Shown: positions 24,739 to 34,190, numbered from the stretch's first letter. The stretch: DNA of 64,000 nucleotides from MED-G105 sp039819085 (GCA_039819085.1 JBCBSQ010000002.1:239364-303363), one strand, 5' to 3'. The notes: generated by a model from the letters alone, not told the origin. A program made the numbers and translations.

Positions 24739-25422
24739 ATGATCAGACAACTAATCGCATGCGCAGCTGGCGTCGCGGCGATGACCGGCGTATCGCAGGC
24801 CTCAGTCGTCGACCTTTCAGGCTTTGGCCACGGCGAGAAGCTGGTGGACCAGATCGCTGGGCTCGCCGTCACCGCGACTTCGAACGGCGGCGGGCAATCA
24901 AACGATTTCGCGATCGTCTTCAACACCGGGACGCCAGGCTCCGGCAGCGGCGGCGATTCTGACCTCGGCGCGACGTTCGACGACCCAAGCACGCCTGGGA
25001 ACGAAATGTACGACCCCGGGAACATTCTTGTCGTCGCCGAAGGCGGCTGTTCGGGCGATTTCTGCCGACCGGACGACAATGCCTCCGGCGGATCGATCAC
25101 TTTCGCATTCGACGAGGACAAGATCTTCAACTCGATGGATGTCTTTGACATGCGGACGAACGCGCTCACCGTCACGTTGTTTGACGCTGGCGGGGCCATT
25201 GCGGCCATGGTCGCCGGCCCTGACTTCAACACCGACACGAATGGCAATGGCCAGAACGAATTCACGACGCTCGACTTTGGCGGCGTGCGGTTCCGGTCAG
25301 CGCTCTTTGAATTCAGGGATTCAGGCGGGATCGGCGCGTTTGACATCACCCAGGTGCCGGTTCCCGGCGCGGCCCTCCTCTTCCTGACGGCCCTGGCCGG
25401 CGCGCGTCTTCGCCGTCGCTAG
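24739..25422 (+). CDS. VPLPA-CTERM-type sorted exported protein
   Basis: 227 residues. An N-terminal signal peptide (MIRQLIACAAGVAAMTGVSQA) is followed by a beta-rich Gly/Asp/Asn-rich body. The C-terminal sorting signal has VPVPGAALLFLTALAGARLRRR: motif, hydrophobic span, then basic tail. Proteins with this tripartite C-terminus are substrates of exosortase/archaeosortase-type systems and are placed in the outer envelope or matrix. The body has paired Cys (GCSGDFC) and aspartate-rich loops that may bind calcium. No exosortase gene is in the window. Confidence 0.82.
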   Translation: MIRQLIACAAGVAAMTGVSQASVVDLSGFGHGEKLVDQIAGLAVTATSNGGGQSNDFAIVFNTGTPGSGSGGDSDLGATFDDPSTPGNEMYDPGNILVVAEGGCSGDFCRPDDNASGGSITFAFDEDKIFNSMDVFDMRTNALTVTLFDAGGAIAAMVAGPDFNTDTNGNGQNEFTTLDFGGVRFRSALFEFRDSGGIGAFDITQVPVPGAALLFLTALAGARLRRR

Positions 25423-25484
25423 TTCCGGATAGAAGGCCGGTCGAACGCAGAGCTAAGCAAGCGCCGGTCCCCCGGCAAGTCAAG

Positions 25485-25519
25485 GCGCTCGAACGCTCCG
25501 GAAACGGAGGTTCGAGCGC
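25485..25519. terminator. Strong stem-loop between convergent genes
   Basis: Arms GCGCTCGAAC (25485-25494) and GTTCGAGCGC (25510-25519) pair perfectly. An inner CTCC/GGAG extends the stem past a single bulged G, and the loop is GGAAAC. It lies between the stops of the VPLPA-CTERM gene and the DUF900 hydrolase gene. No U-tract, so possibly a bidirectional or structural terminator. Confidence 0.5.
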
Positions 25520-25580
25520 TGATCCTTATCGGACAGAGCATAGTTGACGGAATCACATGCTCCGCGGTGGCGCCAACGCG

Positions 25581-27125
25581 TCAACCGCAGGCGCGGCGCC
25601 CGCCGCCTTCCGTCCGCCGAAAGCGCCAGAAAGACGGGGCGCTCGCGGGCGTGGCGCGCATCTCTTCGCTGCGTTCGTTCGGCGCGGCGAGCGGCGGCGG
25701 CGCCCAGAGGTCGTCGATCAGCCTACGAATGTCACTGATCAGATCGCGGGCGTCAGCGTATTTCGAATGGTTGACCTTGTCCGCAGGTTCATCCGCGCCG
25801 AACGGCCCGGTGCAGGCCTGTGTGACGTCAATAACGTCGACGCCTTCGACCGGAAGAGGGCGCCCGCCGCGGGGCACATGCCCGGCGCGCGGCTTTTCCT
25901 CGATCCGTTGGCCAATGAGCGGGACACGCAGCCGCGTCAGCAAAGTCCGCACCCAGATGGCGCGGTCATCCTGAGACGCGTACAGAGTCTTGGAGGCGGC
26001 CGTCGAGCCCGAGCGTTCCGCGAGGCGCTTGAACTCCATCGCGTCCACATCGGGCGAGGCGAAGATGACTGCGTCAAACATCGGATCAGCGTCCGGCCCG
26101 CGCTCAGCCGTCAACTCGTTCAGCGCGTCTAGAACCACCTGATTGCCGTGACTGTGCGCAAGCAGAATGTACTTCGTCGGCTCCAGCCGCGACTCAACAT
26201 CTTTGAGAAAGAGCTTCAGGTCGCCGACGCTCGCGGATGCTTCGGAGACATCGTTGAAATAACTGAGGATGTTGCCTGACGAGTTCGCGGGCCAGGAGAA
26301 GAACATGGGCACGCCGGCGAACTGAAGATCATAAGCGAGTTGCGCCGTCCGGTAGGCGGCGCCGTCAAAGCCGACGTTAAATCCGTGTACGTAGACGAGC
26401 ACCGCGCCGCGGTCATTCGCCCAGTCGAGCAGACCGCCCTGGCTGGCGCCTGCGAGGCTGATCGCCTTGATGTCGCCCGCGCGGCGCCAGAACGCCTCGC
26501 CCGGCATCAGTTCGTACTGCGCCAGGGTGAAAACCTCCTCACGGTCTTCATCAGTCGGCGTACGGGTGCGCCCAAAGCGGCCTTTGTACTCAAACGGAAC
26601 AAGCTTGTCCCCCGGCTGGCGTTTCGGCACTGTCACAAAGGCGCGGCCGGTGGCGTACGTCTCGTATGCGGCTTGCGCCTCGCCTTGAGACCTTGTGCGA
26701 AAATACGGCGCCGTTTGCTCAGCATACGCCCATCGACGGTCTGCGAAAAAGTCACCGGGGTCGGTCGGATACCCGCCATGGTCGGCGAGATCCGACGGCG
26801 GCTCGGCGCCGAACTCGCGATTGGAGCCGAAAAAGATCTCAAGACAGGTGTAGCCGCGGCCGCTTGCGTCGGGGCCCGGCAATTGATTGGCGGGCGCGCA
26901 TGGGCTTTCCGGATCGCCGTCAAAATAGACGCTCGGGATGAAGCCGCCCGTCGCCGATTCCCGCTCGAACGCGACCCCCGCCTCTTCGCTTGGCGCCGGC
27001 GGAGGCGCCGGCGAGGGCCGCGGCGCGGGCGCCGGCGGCGCGTCAGCCGTCCTTACAGGCGCGCAAGACGCCGCAATTCCAGCCGCCAACATCGCGGCGC
27101 TCAACTTCGCCAGAATCGACCCCAT
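25581..27125 (-). CDS. DUF900 alpha/beta-hydrolase lipoprotein
   Basis: 514 residues from ATG 27125, supported by AAGGAA upstream and a lipoprotein signal ending AASC (Cys about 21). A Pro/Ala linker leads to a hydrolase domain of the DUF900 esterase type. Its VLVYVHGFNVGFDGAAYRTAQ (about 243-263) contains the oxyanion HGFN. The nucleophile elbow LAHSHGNQ has Ser near 325, and catalytic Asp and His are expected later in the protein. Likely an envelope-anchored esterase or lipase; the substrate is unknown. Followed across a convergent gap by the VPLPA-CTERM gene. Confidence 0.85.
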   Translation of the reverse strand: MGSILAKLSAAMLAAGIAASCAPVRTADAPPAPAPRPSPAPPPAPSEEAGVAFERESATGGFIPSVYFDGDPESPCAPANQLPGPDASGRGYTCLEIFFGSNREFGAEPPSDLADHGGYPTDPGDFFADRRWAYAEQTAPYFRTRSQGEAQAAYETYATGRAFVTVPKRQPGDKLVPFEYKGRFGRTRTPTDEDREEVFTLAQYELMPGEAFWRRAGDIKAISLAGASQGGLLDWANDRGAVLVYVHGFNVGFDGAAYRTAQLAYDLQFAGVPMFFSWPANSSGNILSYFNDVSEASASVGDLKLFLKDVESRLEPTKYILLAHSHGNQVVLDALNELTAERGPDADPMFDAVIFASPDVDAMEFKRLAERSGSTAASKTLYASQDDRAIWVRTLLTRLRVPLIGQRIEEKPRAGHVPRGGRPLPVEGVDVIDVTQACTGPFGADEPADKVNHSKYADARDLISDIRRLIDDLWAPPPLAAPNERSEEMRATPASAPSFWRFRRTEGGGRRACG

Positions 27126-27213
27126 CGCCCCGTTCCTTCGCTTGTTCCGCCCTAGCGCGCCGCCGCCGCCGTTCAGGCGCAAGACCACGCTTAGCTCGGC
27201 GTCTTACGTATCA

Positions 27214-27906
27214 CTATCCGAACTGTCGCGACAGCACCACGCGACCCGTGCGCGTGTCGATCACCTCAATGGTCCGTGGGTCAAACTTCCTGGCGCCCTC
27301 ATAAAGCGGCGCGACAAGCCGCCATTCATAAGGGCCATTAAGAAGCACACGTTCGAACGCCTGTTCCGATCCAGGCGGCGTCTCGCGTTCGACGCCGACG
27401 CCCGGATCCAGGATGCGATATCTTTTCAGCAGCCTAGCCTCGCTCGGCCTGGCGCGTTGAACGTCGTCAGGGCCTTGCTGCTGGCCGGCGTCTTCGCCAA
27501 CTTCAAAGCCGTAGATCATCACCATCCAGTCGCCGGCGTCCTGGGCGAATGATTTCGGCGCGTAGCTATTGACGAGCCGCGCCTCGCGAACGGTTGCGCT
27601 CAGGGCTCGCCCATTATTGTAGTAGATGGTGGCGTTGATCAGCGCGACTCGCGGCGGCGCGGCGGCCTGGCGCGCGAACCGCTCAAATGCGCTCGGCCGC
27701 CTCGCCCGTTGCTCGCCCTGCTGCTGGGTTTGGCCCTGCTGATTGTTCGGCTGCCCCTGAATATTGGGTTGCTGCTGCTGAGAGTTGTTTGTTGGTTGCG
27801 CGACTGCGCCGTCCACTTTCCCGCCAGCAATGACGACCGCAACCGCCAGACACGCCGCTACGCGTTTTGCGAAAATCGAGGCGCGCTCGCCAATTAACTC
27901 CGCCAT
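27214..27906 (-). CDS. Exported Gln/Asn-rich hypothetical protein
   Basis: About 230 residues from ATG 27906 with GGAG upstream. The N-terminus (AKRVAACLAVAVVIAGG) is a signal peptide or anchor. It is followed by a Gln/Asn-rich linker of about 30 residues (NNSQQQQPNIQGQPNNQQG), then a folded-looking domain with ATIYYNNGRALSATVREARLVNSYAP, DWMVMIYGFEV and RTIEVIDTRTGRVVLSRQFG. No enzyme motif is seen and the family is not recognised. It lies between two lipoprotein genes on the same strand, which suggests an operon of envelope proteins. Confidence 0.7.
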   Translation of the reverse strand: MAELIGERASIFAKRVAACLAVAVVIAGGKVDGAVAQPTNNSQQQQPNIQGQPNNQQGQTQQQGEQRARRPSAFERFARQAAAPPRVALINATIYYNNGRALSATVREARLVNSYAPKSFAQDAGDWMVMIYGFEVGEDAGQQQGPDDVQRARPSEARLLKRYRILDPGVGVERETPPGSEQAFERVLLNGPYEWRLVAPLYEGARKFDPRTIEVIDTRTGRVVLSRQFG

Positions 27907-28033
27907 CGGAAATTGCGCTCCATTTCGCTTCTGGTTCGCTTCTGGGCTCGATCGCGGCCTGAACCGCCGAATCTCAAAACAGTCGGGCGCACGCTGTTCA
28001 GCCGCGGCGCATCTCCTCCGAAACTCCACATCA

Positions 28034-29020
28034 TCACATCCCCGCCGGATCGACGACGCTCGCGCCGGTCGCCCGCATCACCGCCCGCGCGCGCCGCCAG
28101 TCGGCGGGTCCGAACTGCACGATCCGGTCGAACGGGCTCGGCGGGTCCATGATGTCCGGCGTGAACGGGCGAAAATCCGCCTGCCACCAATAGTCGCCGC
28201 GAAAATCCCGCAGCTGCCGGCAGTCAGCCGGCGTCGTTATCCCCAAAGCGTCCCGCCGGTAAGCCTCGCAGGCAGTCCGATCACGGAACACCACCGGCGG
28301 GTCAGTCGGCCACATTCCGCCATTCTCTGGATATTCATCCGGCAGCAGAAAAACCGCATGCAGCGCTTCATGTACGGCGACGCCCGTTTTGCGAACGAGG
28401 ACGCCGCCCTCGCGCCTGACGCCCGCCGAACCGTAGCGCGTGCCGGTGTCCGCGCAGTCGCGCACGTCTTCTCGGTTGTGCAAGATGATGAATGCGTCGG
28501 CGAAAAGGGAATCACGCTCAATCACCTCATCCGGCATCTGAAGATTGCGCGGGCAAGCGCCGCCGGACACATGGCCGGACGCGCGCAGGACATAGAAGTG
28601 CAGCAGCGTCTCATTGAGACGCAATCCGTCGACCAGACGAAACCCGTTATCGATCACGTCGGTCGCATCGGCGACAAACCGGTCAAAATTCGATGGAACC
28701 GACAGATCGCCAAAAGCGACATCGTCGGCGACAAAGACGACATTGAACGCGGCGTCCGGACTGCCGCCGCCCGGCGTCGACAACGCCAACACAGCCGACC
28801 CCGGCAAGAAGGGCGCAGCATCCCGGCGCCCGGAAACGCTTTCCCCCAATCCGCCCGAAGCGCCAGGCGCGCCGCCCACTCCTTGCATTGTCGCGGAGCA
28901 CGCAGCCAACGCGGCGATCCCGAGACACGAGAGCGCGACTCGAATGATCGAAACAGCGGATGCAAGTCCGCTTGAGACCGCAGATCCAAGATTAGCGAAA
29001 TGTCGCGCCGCTCGGCACAT
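28034..29020 (-). CDS. M64-like zinc metalloprotease lipoprotein
   Basis: 328 residues from ATG 29020, chosen for GGGGAGAG upstream. The signal ends in LAAC (Cys41). The body opens with FNVVFVADDVAFGDLSV, like the start of the M64 IgA-peptidase domain. It then has HEALHAVFLLPDEY, with HExxH at 217-221 and the trailing DEY at 228-230, spacing as in M64 enzymes. Several Cys may form disulfides. Likely a periplasmic or surface zinc peptidase. It is the first gene of a three-gene minus-strand run with the Gln-rich protein and the DUF900 hydrolase. Confidence 0.72.
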   Translation of the reverse strand: MCRAARHFANLGSAVSSGLASAVSIIRVALSCLGIAALAACSATMQGVGGAPGASGGLGESVSGRRDAAPFLPGSAVLALSTPGGGSPDAAFNVVFVADDVAFGDLSVPSNFDRFVADATDVIDNGFRLVDGLRLNETLLHFYVLRASGHVSGGACPRNLQMPDEVIERDSLFADAFIILHNREDVRDCADTGTRYGSAGVRREGGVLVRKTGVAVHEALHAVFLLPDEYPENGGMWPTDPPVVFRDRTACEAYRRDALGITTPADCRQLRDFRGDYWWQADFRPFTPDIMDPPSPFDRIVQFGPADWRRARAVMRATGASVVDPAGM

Positions 29021-29221
29021 CGAGCACTCTCCCCTGAAGCGCTCCACCCGAGTTAATGGTATGCATAGCAGGGCGACAAACGCAACCGCGCGAAGACGCG
29101 AATTCCCCTGCGCCCCGCTAAGCAAACCTGGCGGGAGCCATCAGATTGAGGCCCTCAAAATGTGAAATGGCCGCGCCGGAATTCGCCAGCGCGGCCAGCC
29201 CATATTGTCCGGTCGGCTATG

Positions 29222-30820
29222 TCAGCCGAACTGATGCATGGTGTTGTCCTCGCCTGCCGCCTTGAGAGCGGCCTCGCCGGCGAAATACTCCTTATGGTCG
29301 TCGCCAATATCCGAGCCGGCCATATTCTGGTGTTTCACGCACGCAATCTTCTGGCGGATTTCCTCACGCTGAACATTGAGAACGTAGCCGAGCATCGCCT
29401 CTTCGCCGAAGTAGCGTTTGGCGAGATTATCCGTAGACAGAGCGGCTGTGTGATAGGTCGGCAACGTGATCAGATGGTGGAAGATCCCGGCGCGGGCCGA
29501 TCCGTCGCGCTGGAAAGTGCGGATCTTTTCATCGGCTTCTTTCGCGAGGTCCGTTGCGTCGTACTCAACGCTCATCAGCTTGTCGCGGTCATAGGCCGAA
29601 ACATCATTGCCGGCTTCCTTCCAGGCGTCGAACACCTGCTGGCGGAAATTGAGCGTCCAGTTGAATGACGGCGAGTTGTTGTAGACAAGCTTCGCGTTCG
29701 GAACGACTTCGCGGATTCTGTCGACCATCCCGGCGATCTGCTCCACGTGCGGTTTCTCGGTTTCAATCCAGAGAAGGTCCGCGCCGTTTTGAAGCGACGT
29801 GACGCAGTCGAGAACCACGCGATCAACGCCGGTGCCCTGGCGGAACTGAAAGAGGTTCGAGCGCAGGCGTTTCGGCTTCAGCAGCTTGCCGTCACGCGAG
29901 ATCAGGACATCGCCCGAGCCGATTTCTGATGGATCCGCCGCTTCGCAGTCAAGAAATGAGTTGTACTGATCGCCCAGATCGCCTGGCTTTTCGCTGTAAG
30001 CGATCTGCTTTGTCAGGCCGGCGCCGAGGCTGTCCGTGCGCGCAACGACGATCCCATCTTCAACGCCAAGCTCCAGGAACGCGTATCGGCAGGCGCGGAT
30101 CTTGGCGAGGAAGTCCTCATGCGGCACAGTCACCTTGCCGTCCTGGTGGCCGCATTGCTTTTCGTCCGAGACCTGATTTTCGATTTGCAGCGCGCATGCG
30201 CCCGCCTCAATCATTTTCTTGGCGAGGAGGTACGTCGCCTCGGCGTTGCCAAAGCCGGCGTCGATGTCGGCGATGATCGGCACCACATGGGTCTCATAGC
30301 TCTCGATCGCGCCTAGGAGCTCTTTTTCCCTGGCCGCATCGCCCTTCGCGCGCGCGTCGTCTAGATCCCGGAACATGAGCCCGAGTTCGCGCGCGTCGGC
30401 CTGTTTCAAGAATGTGTAGAGTTCTTCGATCAGTTCAGGGACGGCGGTCTTTTCGTGCATGGACTGATCCGGAAGCGGACCAAATTCCGAACGCAACGCC
30501 GCGACCATCCAGCCGGAGAGATAAAGATAGCGCCGCTTGGTCGACCCGAAATGCTTCTTGATGGAGATCATCTTCTGCTGGCCAACGAACCCGTGCCAGC
30601 AGCCGAGCGACTGGGTGTAGTTGGCCGAGTCCGCGTCATAGGCCGCCATGTCTTCCCGCATGATCTTGGCGGTGTATTTGGCAATCTCGAGGCCGGTCTT
30701 GAACCGATTTTGCGCCCGCATCCGGGCGACCGCCTCTGGATCGATCCCGGTCCAGGTCCCGTCATAGCCCTTGATCAGCTGGCGCGCTGAATTGATGTCA
30801 TCTTGATAGGCCATGGCCAT
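29222..30820 (-). CDS. aceA: Isocitrate lyase
   Basis: 532 residues. This is the longer bacterial class (about 530 residues) found in Pseudomonas and many alphaproteobacteria, not the 434-residue E. coli type. It cleaves isocitrate to glyoxylate and succinate, allowing growth on acetate, fatty acids or PHB. The catalytic signature KQCGHQ has Cys223 and His225, and magnesium ligands lie in ADIDAGFGN. GGGAGCA precedes ATG 30820. The divergent ScfR-type regulator is 173 bp away and probably controls it. Malate synthase is not in the window. Confidence 0.96.
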   Translation of the reverse strand: MAMAYQDDINSARQLIKGYDGTWTGIDPEAVARMRAQNRFKTGLEIAKYTAKIMREDMAAYDADSANYTQSLGCWHGFVGQQKMISIKKHFGSTKRRYLYLSGWMVAALRSEFGPLPDQSMHEKTAVPELIEELYTFLKQADARELGLMFRDLDDARAKGDAAREKELLGAIESYETHVVPIIADIDAGFGNAEATYLLAKKMIEAGACALQIENQVSDEKQCGHQDGKVTVPHEDFLAKIRACRYAFLELGVEDGIVVARTDSLGAGLTKQIAYSEKPGDLGDQYNSFLDCEAADPSEIGSGDVLISRDGKLLKPKRLRSNLFQFRQGTGVDRVVLDCVTSLQNGADLLWIETEKPHVEQIAGMVDRIREVVPNAKLVYNNSPSFNWTLNFRQQVFDAWKEAGNDVSAYDRDKLMSVEYDATDLAKEADEKIRTFQRDGSARAGIFHHLITLPTYHTAALSTDNLAKRYFGEEAMLGYVLNVQREEIRQKIACVKHQNMAGSDIGDDHKEYFAGEAALKAAGEDNTMHQFG

Positions 30821-30993
30821 TGCTCCCGTTTAGCGTCCTGTATTCCGGATCCCAGCAGCGCGGCAAACGACGCGCCGACTGGCCTTTGTGCGTCTCATAA
30901 GGTCTCAGCGGCCAGAAGCGCGCGGTTAAGGCGTGAAGTTGTAAGAACATGATATCACTGGACGTAAGGATGTAATTTTCTTACAAATGCCGC
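30821..30993. promoter_or_regulatory. Shared aceA / scfR promoter with 9-bp inverted repeat
   Basis: 173-bp divergent region. It carries TTGTAAGAA at 30939-30947 and its exact reverse complement TTCTTACAA at 30978-30986, plus a related GTAAGGATGTAA half between them (30964-30975). The repeat sits just before the regulator's start and is a good candidate operator for autoregulation and aceA control. Confidence 0.55.
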
Positions 30994-32406
30994 ATGACAA
31001 AGCAACGAAGCGCCTTTATGGGCCCGCGGCTGCGCCGCCTCAGACGCGACCTCGGCCTGACCCAGGCCGCGATGGCGGCGGAACTGGAGGTGTCGCCTTC
31101 CTACATCGCGCTGATTGAGCGCAATCACCGTCCGCTTTCGGCGGAGCTGCTGATCCGACTGGCGCAGACCTATGATTTCGACGTTGCGGATTTGGCGCTG
31201 GAGCGCGCAGATGACGCGCTTTCGGATCTCGGTGAAGCCTTCGCTGACCCGATTTTCCAGAACGCAGGCGTTACGCGCGATGACGCTCGGGACCTCGTCG
31301 CGACCAATCCGGTGCTGGCGGAAGCCGTCGCCGGACTCTACCGCGCGTGGCGCGACGCGCAGAACGAATTGATCGAGGCGAGCGTGCGCGGATCGGTTGA
31401 CGCCGCGGATCCCGTCGCCGAAGCGCGCGCCTTCATCCAGGCGAATCACAACTTCTTTCCGGACCTCGATGCGGCCGGGGAAACTGTGGCCGCGCAATTA
31501 GCGACGGCGGAGGCAAGCTCGTTCGACGCCTTGGCGCGGCGTTTCAAAGACCGACATGGAGTGACCGTCCGGGTGCTGCCGGACGACGTCATGACAGGCG
31601 CCTATCGGCGTCTCAACCGACACGCAGGCGAACTCCTTCTGTCTGAAAGGCTCGACCTCGCGAGCCGAAACTTCCACCTCACACTTCAGCTCTGCCTGAT
31701 GGAGATGAGCCTCACGCTCGACCGCGCCGCCAATGACGGACAGTTTTCCGGGGACGCCGGACGGCGGCTGGCCCGCGCCGCGCTCGCCAACTACGCGGCG
31801 GCGAGCGTGCTCATGCCTTATGGCGCGTTCCAAAAGGCGGCGATTGAGTTGCGATACGATATCGAAGCGATCAGCCGTCGTTTCGGGACGAGCTTTGAGC
31901 AGACCGCCCACCGATTAGCGACTCTGCGCAAACCGGGCCGGGAGGGCGTCCCTTTCTTCTTTCTACGGATTGACGCCGCCGGCAATGTCTCAAAGCGCTA
32001 CTCAGGAGACGTCTTCCCCTTCGCGCGTTACGGCGGATCATGCCCATTGTGGAATGTGCACGACGCGTTCCGCAGTCCGCGACGGCTGCTGACCCAGATC
32101 GTTCAGCTCCCGGACGGGGAGAAGTATTTTTCGATCGCGCGAACCGTCAGGGCGGAAGCCGGCGGCTATGGCGCGCCGACCGCCGATCGCGCGGTTGCGC
32201 TCGGCTGCCGGCTCGAAGACGCAGGCGCGCTGATCTATGCGGATGGCGTCGACCTCGCGCGCGCCGAGGCGACGCCGATCGGGATCACCTGCCGCCTCTG
32301 CGAGCGTCCCAATTGCGCGGCGCGGGCGCACCCGCCAATGCGCCGTCGTCTCGTCGTCGACGAACACAAACGCCTCGCCACCCCATTCAGTTTTGAGTTC
32401 ACATAG
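30994..32406 (+). CDS. XRE-type short-chain fatty acyl regulator (ScfR/RamB family)
   Basis: 470 residues. An N-terminal XRE helix-turn-helix (about 10-65: LRRLRRDLGLTQAAMAAELEVSPSYIALIERNHRPLS segments) is followed by a long IrrE-like central domain without the HExxH metal motif. The C-terminal DUF2083-type domain contains a Cys cluster (CRLCERPNC). Family members (RamB in mycobacteria and corynebacteria) sense acyl-CoA-type signals and control glyoxylate-shunt and propionate genes. Divergence from aceA fits. No good Shine-Dalgarno precedes ATG 30994; an internal ATG at 31018 is possible. Confidence 0.9.
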   Translation: MTKQRSAFMGPRLRRLRRDLGLTQAAMAAELEVSPSYIALIERNHRPLSAELLIRLAQTYDFDVADLALERADDALSDLGEAFADPIFQNAGVTRDDARDLVATNPVLAEAVAGLYRAWRDAQNELIEASVRGSVDAADPVAEARAFIQANHNFFPDLDAAGETVAAQLATAEASSFDALARRFKDRHGVTVRVLPDDVMTGAYRRLNRHAGELLLSERLDLASRNFHLTLQLCLMEMSLTLDRAANDGQFSGDAGRRLARAALANYAAASVLMPYGAFQKAAIELRYDIEAISRRFGTSFEQTAHRLATLRKPGREGVPFFFLRIDAAGNVSKRYSGDVFPFARYGGSCPLWNVHDAFRSPRRLLTQIVQLPDGEKYFSIARTVRAEAGGYGAPTADRAVALGCRLEDAGALIYADGVDLARAEATPIGITCRLCERPNCAARAHPPMRRRLVVDEHKRLATPFSFEFT

Positions 32407-32436
32407 ACGGCGGCGCTCCAAATCCGCCTGAAACGA

Positions 32437-32460
32437 GCGCGCTGTGGACAATCAGCGCGC
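32437..32460. terminator. Stem-loop downstream of the ScfR-type gene
   Basis: Perfect 8-bp arms GCGCGCTG (32437-32444) and CAGCGCGC (32453-32460) with an 8-nt loop, beginning 31 bp after the stop. No U-run follows. Confidence 0.45.
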
Positions 32461-32522
32461 GATGCCGCAAAGGGACGATCCGGAAGATGACGGCGCGCGC
32501 TGGTTGCTGGGGGACGTGAGCA

Positions 32523-34091
32523 ATGCCGGATGGAGAGAAGCCGCGCCGGAATGGAAGGCTCGAAAGGTCGGCGAAGATCGCCACGCCGCGCAATGCGGTT
32601 CGGCTAAATCGCATCTTCAGCTCCAGCATGTTGGCCCGGCGGTCTCACCCATCCATTTCGTCTTTAAACAGATTTAAAGTCCTGCCGCTTGCGATCGTTG
32701 TCACGACGTTCGCAAGCCTCTGCGTGGTCACTTTGCGCTTCCATTTCACGATGCCCGCGTTCGACTATTGGGACATCGTCAGGTTTCACGCGCAATGGGA
32801 CGCAGGCGTATTGAAGCTAGCTGACCTATTCGCGATCCATGGCGGACATTGGCACGCGTCAGGATACCTGCTTTCCCTGCCCGTCGGACGACTGACGAAT
32901 ATGAACCATGCTTATGAAGCAGGGATCAATCTCGCGCTGGTCTTGATCGGGTTCTTCGGACTGGCGCGGATCATCGATCGAATGGCGGATCGGTTCGACG
33001 CCAGCGACGCGGCGCCCTGGGCGATCGCGTTGGCGGCGTTCTTTCTATTCTCGATCGACCAGGCGGAGAACTTCTTCAGCGGCTGGCAAATTGCGGCGTT
33101 CGTCAACCTCGCAGCGGCGATTTGGTGCATTGAGCTCCTGACCCGCGGCGCGCCGAACCTCGTGACCACCGCCCTCGCCGCAGCGTCAGCAGCCGCGGCG
33201 ATCTACGGCTTCGGCGGCGGCTGGGCGCTCCTGCCCATTGGGTTCGGCCTCTTATTCGCCCAAGGCGCCGCCTTTCGAGGAGGAACCGTCGGAGGCGCAT
33301 CGCTTGCGCTATGGTGCGCTTTTTCCGCCAGTCTATTGGCGCATTTCGTTCTGGCCATGGGAGCTGGCGCGCGCGCGCATGCGGACAGCGCGATCATGCC
33401 GCCGCGAAACCTCAGCGAAGTGGCCGCTCTCATCAATTACACCCACCAGTTCGTCACAGCGCCAATCACCCGTTTCTCCAAAGAACTTGCGCCGGCGGCG
33501 GGATTGCTCGCCGCTGGTCTTGTGGTAGGCGCAGGATGCGTCGCCCGTCCGCCTCGAGGCGGGCTGCTGGCCGCCATAAAAAGGCTCGCGCCGATGTTGG
33601 CGCTCGGCGCATACGCCCTCGGATCAGGCGCGCTCGCGGGCCTTGGCCGGCTCGATGACCGCGGCGCCGCCCAGGCGCGTGTCTTCAGATATATCACTCA
33701 GGGCAATTTCTTCTGGATCATGGCCGGCGCGCTCGCCGTTTTGGCGGCCGCCAAGACAAAAGGCCGGCAGCGGGCGGCTTTCACCTCAGCGGCAATCGCC
33801 ATTGTGGCGATGAAAGCAGGCACGATCGCCAACGTACTGCCGCAAACGCTTGAAGACGCCCGCGCCTTGCGCATGGCCGCCAGACATATAGCGCTATGCC
33901 CAGATGATACGTATACGGGCTCACTAAAACCGATCTACGCCGCTGAGTGGCAGAACGTTGATGACGAGTTTGCGTTTCTGCGATCAGAACGGATGAGCGC
34001 CTTCCGCGCCGAGGCGCGTCCTAATGGCGAATGCGACGCCGCCGCGGGAAGCATTGGCCAGGAAAAACGCGCCCGCACCACTAGCCGATGA
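32523..34091 (+). CDS. Polytopic membrane protein of surface-glycan locus
   Basis: Up to 522 residues. GGGGGA lies 8 bases before ATG 32523; an internal ATG at 32628 is an alternative. About ten hydrophobic segments follow a polar N-terminus. The first loop after helix one contains FDYWDIVRFHAQW and FAIHGGHWHASGYL, where aromatic and acidic residues resemble the catalytic loop of membrane glycosyltransferases, but no family signature is certain. It ends with a soluble tail. It leads a plus-strand group with a core-type GT2 and an FkbM methyltransferase. Confidence 0.7.
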   Translation: MPDGEKPRRNGRLERSAKIATPRNAVRLNRIFSSSMLARRSHPSISSLNRFKVLPLAIVVTTFASLCVVTLRFHFTMPAFDYWDIVRFHAQWDAGVLKLADLFAIHGGHWHASGYLLSLPVGRLTNMNHAYEAGINLALVLIGFFGLARIIDRMADRFDASDAAPWAIALAAFFLFSIDQAENFFSGWQIAAFVNLAAAIWCIELLTRGAPNLVTTALAAASAAAAIYGFGGGWALLPIGFGLLFAQGAAFRGGTVGGASLALWCAFSASLLAHFVLAMGAGARAHADSAIMPPRNLSEVAALINYTHQFVTAPITRFSKELAPAAGLLAAGLVVGAGCVARPPRGGLLAAIKRLAPMLALGAYALGSGALAGLGRLDDRGAAQARVFRYITQGNFFWIMAGALAVLAAAKTKGRQRAAFTSAAIAIVAMKAGTIANVLPQTLEDARALRMAARHIALCPDDTYTGSLKPIYAAEWQNVDDEFAFLRSERMSAFRAEARPNGECDAAAGSIGQEKRARTTSR

Positions 34092-34190
34092 TCAACGGGA
34101 ACGGCGCGCCCTTGAGATTGCTTGCGCCCGTCCGCGCCGGACCTTAACGTCATAGCGAAGCCCAGCCCACCAATGACGTCGCGCCCTTGC

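Noticed and set aside
27785..28975. 396-codon plus-strand frame
   Set aside because: Antisense to the M64-like and Gln-rich genes, which have ribosome sites and signal peptides; this frame has none.
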